From: Cristatella mucedo
Taxonomy: Eukaryota > Bryozoa > Phylactolaemata > Cristatellidae
DNA: 64,000 bases
NCBI GenBank assembly: GCA_009760855.2
Contig: WPIO01000040.1
Coordinates: 168,501-232,500, forward strand
Direction: 5' to 3'
Part shown: in pieces, positions 56,947 to 64,000 of the stretch
Layout: each line of letters begins with the position of its first letter
Numbering within the stretch: position 1 is the first letter of the stretch
The notes under the pieces: model-generated
The model's input: the letters and a program-made list of their open reading frames with translations, nothing else
Databases searched by the model: none
Told to the model about the DNA's origin: nothing
Translations under genes and position numbers: made by a program

Positions 56947-58046
56947 CGAAGACATATGCTATTACATTTGATTCTCTTAGGGCAATTTAAAAAAAGCTTA
57001 TATTGTTATTATTACGACTTGCTATATGGTGTTGAAGGGAACAAGATGCCAAGTTAAGATTTAAATAAATAAAATAAGGCTACCTGCACGGTGCGGCCTT
57101 TCAGGGAATCCGGCTATTTCAGCTTTTGTCGCTTGAGCTTCAAGAATGAGATTTCCGCCTAGATTCGCTCTGTTTTCAAAATATTTGTAAGTCATCTAAT
57201 CTTGAAATAGAGCTGGGCATAGTCAAGGGCGATGGTAGGAATAGGCAAAAGTGCCAAGGTCATGACTGACGGGGTTGAGCCGGGGCTCAGCTACGAACGC
57301 TCAGAACGCAGCTCCTTCGCTCAGAACGCCGCCTTTAGCCTCCCATTGCCTAGAAGCCCGATTGAACCCCTCCCCCCGATTGAATTCCCCCGCCCCCGGA
57401 TGGCTACCAGACTTCCTGGAAGGATCGCCGCACAGGCTTGCCGAGCTGGCTTTCCTGTAGGCTCGTCGAAAGTTTCGAGCTCGAAGATTCAGATATATAC
57501 CAATATATACTCAGATGTACTTGCATTCAAATGTACTAACACGCCCTCACACGAGTAGCGCCTTTGAATCATGTCACTTCACTTATAGTGATGACTCGGA
57601 AGCTACAGCTGCACTCTGCAATTCACCAGGAAGTGCCCAACGTCAAGACCTGTGCGGAATTTAGGCGAGCACGTTCCGGCACCTTTCAACATTCTTCTAA
57701 ACAGTGCAGACACTCCATCAGTGGGAATGCAGAGAACGACACACGATACAAGCGACCGAAGTTGTCAATCGTACGACGTTAATAAGCCAGAGGGCGTAAG
57801 CATCGAGCGCCAGCTATGCTGAAGGAAACTTTGGGGGAGCCAGCAACCAGATGGTTGGATTACTCTTTTGTCCCTATACCCAGGTTTAGTGATCGATCTG
57901 CCTATTTGAATCGCTAATGACTTCTGCCAGCGTTTTCTGTGGTTTCGTCCTCGTCAGGCATAGTTCACCATCTTTTCGGGTCACAACGTGTAAGCTCTAA
58001 CCTTTCAGACCAATGATGTTGATAATCGATGGAGGCAACGGAAAGC

Positions 58047-58078
<32 letters not shown>

Positions 58079-58383
58079 ACCTGATTCACGACCCAGGTCG
58101 CGGGTTCTAGTTCTTGCAGCAGAAAAAACCTGTATTGCCAGCTGCGAATTGGGTTACAGCCGCAATGGCTCATCTGCCGTCTTGCAAATGACGCTTCGGG
58201 ATCAGTTGACCTTTGCTTTTACTTTATTCTGAATGTGTAGTCAATCGTATTTGCCGCACTCCGTCAGACAGTTAGCAGGCTCTCATTGCTCTGTGTCAAG
58301 ACGCCATATACTGGAGCAGCCATGGACTCAAGTCTCAAGGCACGTCAGCTATTAAGCAAGGCCAAGGACACAGAGTAGTCTTA
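56947..58383. other. Intergenic; (GT)n at 58049-58077
   Basis: No gene found. After the GT tract, CACGACCCAGGTCGCGGGTT CT at 58088-58109 looks like a SINE type 1 B-box region, but the remainder is too diverged to call. Confidence 0.45.
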
Positions 58384-58523
58384 TGCAATTCATTTGCACA
58401 GAGCCCAAAGGAAACTTAATCTCTACTCAGGCACTTCACATATGTCACGGAGTTCGAGCCCACGACCTCGACCAGACCGTGGTTGGGGCAAGCACCGTAA
58501 CCACTGGGCCAAACCATCTCGGC
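58384..58523 (-). mobile_element. tRNA-derived SINE, type 2
   Basis: The minus strand has GATGGTTTGGCCCAGTGGTT, GTGGGCTCGAACTCCG (B box) and the LINE-like tail GTGCCTGAGTAGAGATTAAG. Confidence 0.87.
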
Positions 58524-58810
58524 GTCTTGGCGAGACTCCATTCAGCGATGGCAGCGGTGCCTAGCAACGCAGAGAAATATGCTGCACAGTGTGCCTACGC
58601 ATAATCAATATATCAATGCTCTGAGCGTCAACGCCCATTGCCGTTTTTGACGAACGTGCTTTAGCTTCGATTAAGGTCCACGTGAATATTGGCGCAGTGA
58701 GGCATTGATGTTCTCACGGCAATCGATATTTAAAGTACACAGACACGGGAATTAGGCTGAGAAAAGAACTATTCTTTTTTGGCTAGCATTGCCAGTGAAC
58801 GATCGAATGA

Positions 58811-58982
<172 letters not shown>

Positions 58983-59424
58983 GCGTGCTTGAATAGTGAA
59001 TATCGCGAGGAAGAAAGTGTGCGAGAACGACAGAGCTGTAGAGGGTGAGTGAACTGGAGATGAATGGGCAAGAACAAACTGTCTTTTTTAACCTAGTAAT
59101 CGCTGAGCTGGGAGCGGCAGGGCTCCGTCTTCAGTAGATTGCCCGTCTCGGTTGGGCTGTTGCTGGCTGATTGATGAGCAGTGAGTAATTCAAGCGGGAA
59201 GTCTTGAAGCACAGGTGGCAGGTGATCCGCTGATCCCAACGTGGCCTCGCCCGCTCTCGCCTAGAGCTGCAGCTCTCCGCTGAAATACCCGCATGAGGTA
59301 GCAAAATCCTTGCAAAGGTGACGGCGTGTGAGCAAAAGTCGTGTGTGCGCATAGTGGGCGTGCTTGTGTGCTCGCTCGCGTGTGGGCGTGCTTGAAGGTG
59401 GCCAACAGCGACACTGCAAGTTCC

Positions 59425-60125
59425 TGCAGCTAGGCTTGTCTATCGTGAGCGTCGCAGCTGCCACATCACACCACTCCTCGCCGACCTGCACTGGCTCCCA
59501 GTCCAGCAGTGCATTGAATTCAACGTTCTGTCACTTACTTTTAGGTCCCTTCATTTTCTGGCTCCAGACTAACTGCTTGCTGGCCTACCGGCCTTACGGC
59601 TGGTGCACAAACTCTGCAGCTAGTCGGGTCTGTCGCAAACGTCAGAGTTGTCACACCATACTACTTCTCGCCGACCTGCACTGGCTTCTAGTCAAGCATC
59701 AAATCGAATTCAAGGTTCTGCCACTTACTTTTCGTTCCTTTCATTCTCTGGCTGTAGTCTGCCTACCAGAACTACTCCCTCACCGGGCGAAGAATCGTAC
59801 AACCTGCTTTTCTGACTCGAATTATTTAGCCATACCTCATATGAACTTCAAAACCATTGGAGACCGTGCCTTTAGTTCTTATGCTCCCAAAGTCTGAAAC
59901 TCACTACTGACGCACACCACAACGTCCCCTGACGTGACGACATTTGCAAAGAAGCTTAAAACGCACCTTTTTTTTATTACACCTCTTGGTGGGTCTTTGT
60001 GATTCGTCCTTCGTGTGCATGTACCTACTTACCTGCTCGGGACTGCTGCTTGGTGCGTCTGCTGCTTGCGGGTGTTACCGCCGAATATTTGTTAATGCTT
60101 TATATGCAGCATCTGTAAAGTGCCC

Positions 60126-60218
<93 letters not shown>

Positions 60219-60249
60219 GGAGAGAGAGAGAGGGAGGGAGAGAGAGAGG

Positions 60250-60281
<32 letters not shown>

Positions 60282-60325
60282 GGGATTCAGTTCTCTGAGG
60301 GCACTATACAAATGTATTATTATAA
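59425..60325 (+). mobile_element. Family A LINE with internal duplication and GA-expanded hairpin
   Basis: The RT segment encoding PLLADLHWLPV... appears twice (about 59430-59570 and 59620-59760). The C-terminus SYAPKV and a 3' UTR follow. The terminal hairpin (GTAAAGTGCCCTAGAGAG...CAGTTCTCTGAGGGCACTAT) contains about 155 bases of GA. Confidence 0.88.
60124..60283. repeat. (GA)n tract within the LINE hairpin
   Basis: GA with GGGA interruptions toward the right, located between the two conserved arms of the family A hairpin. Confidence 0.95.
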
Positions 60326-60334
60326 TTACTATAG

Positions 60335-60690
60335 TCTACCTATTAGACCTACTTCCCACAGACTAGGCATAGTAACACCCGCTTTTGTGTATCAAATCCT
60401 GTATCAACATCTCGTGCGAATCACAAATCCTTTTGAGACCGTGCGTTAGTTCGTATGCTCCCAAAGCCTGCAACTCACTTCCGACTGAGGTCACGACATC
60501 TAATGACTTGAAGACATTTAAAAAATAGCTAAACGCATCTATTTGTCGCAGCATTTAGAGGGTCCGTGTGATTCTTCTTTGCGTGCTAATACGTGCTAAC
60601 ATTCTGCATGCTGCCACTTAACCATATTTGCATGCTGACCCTATGCATACCGCCTCTAACCACGTTACGCTTCTTGTCATTGAGCGTGGT
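60335..60690 (+). mobile_element. Family A LINE fragment
   Basis: Diverged RT C-terminus (SYAPKACNSL-like in a broken frame) and 3' UTR (TGCATGCTGACCCTATGCAT). No terminal tail. Confidence 0.75.
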
Positions 60691-60734
60691 GCTATAATTC
60701 ATTCGATTATTCTATTAATCATCATAGGAATGCA

Positions 60735-61650
60735 GACATGGGTAGAGCTTCTCTGCTTGTTGTGCTCAATTTTTCGGCAGCTTTTGATACTAATGAACAC
60801 CAAGTCCTTCTTGAGTGCCTCTCGTCTCGCCTGAGCATCACTGGCACAGATCTGCAATGGTACAGGTCAAATCTCGGCGGAAGACTCTACGAGTATTCAT
60901 GTAAATGAACATAGATCATCCGAGGTACCTCCGAAATATAGGGTACCTCAGGGCTCCGTGCTAGGTCCGGTTTTTTCACGGTTTATACTCTCCCACAGAG
61001 TCACTTGCCGATGTGATTGCCAAGCACAATCTAAGCTTTCACTCCTATGCGGATAATAATAATACGGTCAGTTGTACTTTTGCTTTGACCCCTCCCAGCC
61101 TTCAAGCACCTCGAATTTTCTCAACTCCCTTGCTGCATGTATTGATGACATCCACATGGAGGGCAGCACATTTTCTTAAATTAAATGATGATAAAACTAA
61201 CTTACTAGCTATTAGCCTGCCAAGTGTGATTAAGAAATTGGAAAGGCTAATGCTAAAAGTTCGCTCTGGCAGCATATCTCCAGTTGAATCTGCCCGAAAT
61301 CTAGGCGTCCTGTTTCAAAGAGACGTTTCTTTAGACAGCCACATCAGCTCCAAAATCAAGTCTGCCTACTTTCAGCTTCATAACATTGCTAAAATTTGGG
61401 CTGGTTTAGATAAGGATACTACATGTAAGTTAGTCCATGCATTTGTGACATCCCGTTTTGACTTCTTTAACTCACTGTTTGCTGGTTTACCGGCATGTGC
61501 AATCAGGCGCTTACAGCAGGTGCAAAACTCTGCACTTGGCTTGTCTGTCGTGAGCGCGGAAATTGTCACACCATACCACTTCTCGCCGACTTGCACTGGC
61601 TCCCGATGGGTAGGCTGGAGCCAAAGAATGAAGGGACCTAAAAGTGAATG
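60735..61650 (+). mobile_element. Family A LINE, middle RT part, with inverted 3' end
   Basis: Blocks NFSAAFDTNEHQVLLECLSS (broken), FLKLNDDKTNLLAI, ESARNLGVLFQRDVSLDSHI and KLVHAFVTSRFDFFNSLF; a 212-codon ORF covers 61013-61651. From about 61602 the sequence is the reverse complement of the LINE segment that follows (GGTAGGCTGGAGCCAAAGAA), an inversion at the 3' end. Confidence 0.88.
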
Positions 61651-61742
61651 ACAAACGATCTTTTGGATTATCGCTCTCGATGCTCAAATCAAATCTAACC
61701 CAGATCAAAATATGGCGACGAATGTTTTAATATTTTACTGAC

Positions 61743-62018
61743 CTTTGTTCGTATTTGCGAGAGAAACATGTGAAGTATTTCCATTGAGACGTGCTCAGAG
61801 ATAAGATGTAACTCTGGGAGCTCGGTGGGAGTGGCGTCGGTGCACCGCCCGGTGGCCTTGACCCTATCTAAGTGGAGGTGAGCAGGATTTAGATCCACGT
61901 AAAGTACAAGCGGTGGGTGCAATAGAGTCGTGCACATGACATGATTGAACGCGGAACTTACGACCGTCATTTCACATTGCTTCGCGCCTGTCATAATAAT
62001 GTCAAAGTGGCGATACAT
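61743..62018 (-). CDS. Internal exon of an unrecognised minus-strand gene
   Basis: Strong acceptor (CCTTTCTCCTCCAG) and strong donor (ACAAAG|GTCAGT) bound exactly 92 open codons, phase 0 to 0. It encodes MYRHFDIIMTGAKQCEMTVV, HPPLVLYVDLNPAHLHLD and ELHLISEHVSMEILHMFLSQ. Codon usage looks protein-coding and unlike the flanking LINEs. I do not recognise the family. Partner exons were not found: the LINE at 60735-61650 lies downstream and a foldback element upstream. Confidence 0.65.
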
Positions 62019-62130
62019 CTGGAGGAGAAAGGTAAGCCCTCGCCCACATTGTAACGTCGGCAGTAGACCTAGGCCCACCTCAGCGCGGCTTAAAAAAACG
62101 TGGGGTGTCGTAGGCTTTGCACCAATCATT

Positions 62131-62670
62131 CTTAATCCTGGCTTAGACGGCAAGTCTTGCTTCCTACCTGGCTCCTACCTACTTGAGTCTTTGGTGCATA
62201 CGTCACCGATATGGCTGGGTCGGTCCAAGACTTAGGGAAGACTTGACAAAGACTCAGCAGCCACACATGGTTCTACCTCTTCGGCCAAGACTCGGGCAAG
62301 ACTCAGCAAGTGACCAATACTTGGTGTCGTTCAGGCCACGCATACAGCATTGATTTGAAAGGAATCTGCGACGACGAGCCGGCGAAATCGTCGATGGGTT
62401 CAGCTCGAGTCTCTGTCTGACCTCGGCGTTCCAGCGTAAGATTTTGAGACGGCTTCTTCTGCCACGGTTTAAGCAAAGAGACAAAACGACAGCCAACTCC
62501 AATTCAGCGAGATCTGCATCACGAAAGACCCTTTCCTACCTCGCTAACAAAAGTCATTTTTCCATGAGCGCCCAGAGAGAGTAGCAAGCAGGACCGAAGT
62601 AAGACTCAAGTAGGTAGACGAGGCAGGTAAGAAGCAAGACTCGACGTCTAAGCCAGGCTTTAAATTCTTA
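62131..62670. mobile_element. Foldback (MITE-like) element with about 60-base inverted arms
   Basis: The left arm 62131-62192 and right arm 62601-62667 are imperfect reverse complements (shared core CCTGGCTTAGACG...AGTCTTGCTTC...ACCTACTTGAGTCTT). The roughly 400-base centre has repeated AAGACTC-type motifs and no transposase. Confidence 0.75.
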
Positions 62671-63384
62671 GGGCTAACTACGGTAAGGTCTAGATCAAAC
62701 CCACCCAGCTTACTCCTGGCTACGTCCAGCGTGGATATGCAGTGCCTATACTACGTACTACTGTGCACATACGCAGAATGCAAATAAATGTAAATATATA
62801 TGCATATTTAGTGTATGAATTCATAAAAAAGAGTGTATGTAGAGAAGTTGAGTATCGGTGACTGACAGGCTGCCTGTTCCGGCGACTGACTGCTTTTGAA
62901 ATCTCACGCTAGGGGATGGACGCTGCTGGGCCGAGGAACTACAGGGCATGTACCAGAGGGGGGGGGGGAACGGACGGTGGGCGCACGGACGGAGGACGGA
63001 CGGGTGAATGGACGCTAGCCGGGGTCTGCATTCGCGTCCGGTCGTGCGGCTATTACTCACTCCCAGCCAGCCACTGCCTCCCCATTCTTGAGTGGCAGCG
63101 TCGCCTTGCCCCTCCCTACCGCGCCCAAACCCTTTTCGCGATCCTTCGGCTAATCAATCCCACGGGACTTCCCGCCCACCTGTCGCCGCGTCGGCACACT
63201 GGCTGGTGGAGGGAGGGAGGGCGGCGGCGGCGGCGGCCGGCTCGGAGCGAGCCAGAGATCGAGCACGCGCAGGGGGCGTTACGAATGACACCGCCGGAGG
63301 TGACGCACTTGGACCGTGCACGCATGCCATTTGGCCGACCGCCGCCGCCGCCGCCGCCGCCTCGAAGAGCTCGGGAGCGTTGCG
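62671..63384. other. Candidate promoter region before the 63385 ORF
   Basis: AT-rich to about 62830, then steeply GC- and CpG-rich from about 62930, with a G run at 62957-62967 and CCG/CGG repeats at 63220 and 63338-63360. It would separate the plus-strand ORF from the minus-strand gene at 62018. No core element was identified. Confidence 0.4.
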
Positions 63385-63722
63385 ATGGCGCGAAAGTCAA
63401 AGGTCTTGCTCAGCTGCGCCGTCTGTGCGGCGCTCATCGTGAGTGCGACGCGCGCCGGCGAGCGACTCGCGCCGCGTAACCCGCAGTCGACGGTCGGCCA
63501 GCCGCTGAGGCCACCTCTGCTCGCCCGCTTCGCAGCGCCCGCTTCGCAGCGCCCGCTTCGCAGCGCCCGCTTCGCAGCGCCCGCTTCGCAGCGCCCGCTT
63601 CGCAGCGCCCGCTTCGCAGCGCCCGCTTCGCAGCGCCCGCTTCGCAGCGCCCGCTTCGCAGCGCCCGCTTCGCAGCGCCCGCTTCGCAGCCGCCGGCGCC
63701 TGGCGCAGCGCATCTCCGCCGA

Positions 63723-63760
<38 letters not shown>

Positions 63761-64000
63761 CGTCTCCGTCCCGGCGCCACAAAGCATCCCCGCACGTTCC
63801 GCAGCCGCCGCCGCGCTGGGCCGCCGCCGCCGAGCGGCTGGAACTTGGGCAACCGAAGGGACGGCCAGCTCCTCTAGCTCCGCCTCTCCCGTCAGCGCCG
63901 TCTGCAGCGCTAACGCTTGCTGAGCGAGACGCTACATCGACGCGTGCGGGGGCGCGCGCGTGCTGGAGAGCCCGTTGCGACGGCAGCGGCCACCTGCATA
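63385..64000 (+). CDS. Secretory/signal-anchor ORF, 5' end, open to window edge
   Basis: ATG with a good start context (GCGATGG). 205 codons run to the edge without a stop. The first 18 residues are MARKSKVLLSCAVCAALI: basic start plus hydrophobic core. A strong donor (CTCATC|GTGAGT, 63439) follows in phase 0, so exon 1 may be only 63385-63438, as in the GT92 gene. If unspliced, the protein continues into a 14-residue repeat (RFAAPASQRPLRSA) and a run of 12 Arg, which looks more like non-coding repeat than protein. No family assigned. Confidence 0.5.
63522..63689. repeat. 14-base minisatellite, 12 copies
   Basis: Unit CGCCCGCTTCGCAG repeated 12 times without visible variation (168 bases). 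Because 14 is not a multiple of 3, every frame on both strands reads as a 14-residue repeat, which produces several long spurious ORFs. Confidence 0.95.
63724..63759. repeat. (CGG)n trinucleotide repeat
   Basis: Twelve CGG units directly after the minisatellite; poly-Arg, poly-Ala or poly-Gly depending on frame. Confidence 0.93.

Noticed and set aside
63279-63852. Three overlapping minus-strand ORFs with an AAKRALRSGRCEAG-type repeat
   Set aside because: All arise from the 14-base minisatellite and the CGG repeat, which are open in every frame; none has a start, signal or domain.

Overview
This window is animal (metazoan) nuclear DNA. Genes are split by spliceosomal introns with GT-AG borders. 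Non-coding DNA is packed with CR1/L2-like LINE fragments, tRNA-derived SINEs and very long (GA/CT)n microsatellites. The clearest protein is an animal-type bridge-like lipid transfer protein (BLTP1/KIAA1109, fly tweek). I cannot assign a phylum from the sequence alone; an invertebrate is likely, because a GT92 (DUF23) glycosyltransferase sits in the same window.

Left half (about 1-33.9 kb, minus strand): the 5' part of a BLTP1 homologue. I could chain 25 coding exons, from an ATG at 33850 down to a donor at 1486. Every splice phase agrees, giving 5,594 coding bases (about 1,864 residues). The order of conserved blocks is colinear with my recollection of human BLTP1: the N-terminal membrane helix, then the chorein-like/RBG-type bridge segments. 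The gene continues past the left edge. Its introns hold LINE and SINE fragments and two notable GA/CT tracts. One tract is the polypyrimidine tract of a 141-base in-frame 'exitron'; the other fills most of a 321-base intron next to its donor.

Middle (33.9-48.4 kb): no convincing host gene. It contains LINE and SINE pieces, CT/CA microsatellites and unassigned GC-rich repeats with possible LTR-like ends. The two main genes diverge across this 14.6 kb.

Right-centre (48.4-55.3 kb, plus strand): a three-exon gene for a type II membrane GT92-family glycosyltransferase, 924 residues. Exon 1 carries a short Golgi-like anchor, exon 2 a 520-residue low-complexity stem and exon 3 the catalytic domain with its DxD motif. 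The phases 0 and 2 fit exactly.

Right end (55.3-64 kb): LINEs, SINEs, a foldback element with roughly 60-base inverted arms, and one well-bounded exon of an unrecognised minus-strand gene (61743-62018). At 63385 there is a plus-strand ORF open to the edge. It starts with a signal-anchor-like segment followed at once by a strong donor, echoing exon 1 of the GT92 gene, and it contains a 12-copy 14-base minisatellite.

Two LINE families are recognisable. Family A ends in a conserved hairpin plus (ATT)n; family B ends in an ATACATT / (ACATT)n tail. The SINEs share the family A 3' hairpin, and two of the long GA/CT microsatellites lie exactly inside that hairpin, suggesting that LINE tails seeded them.
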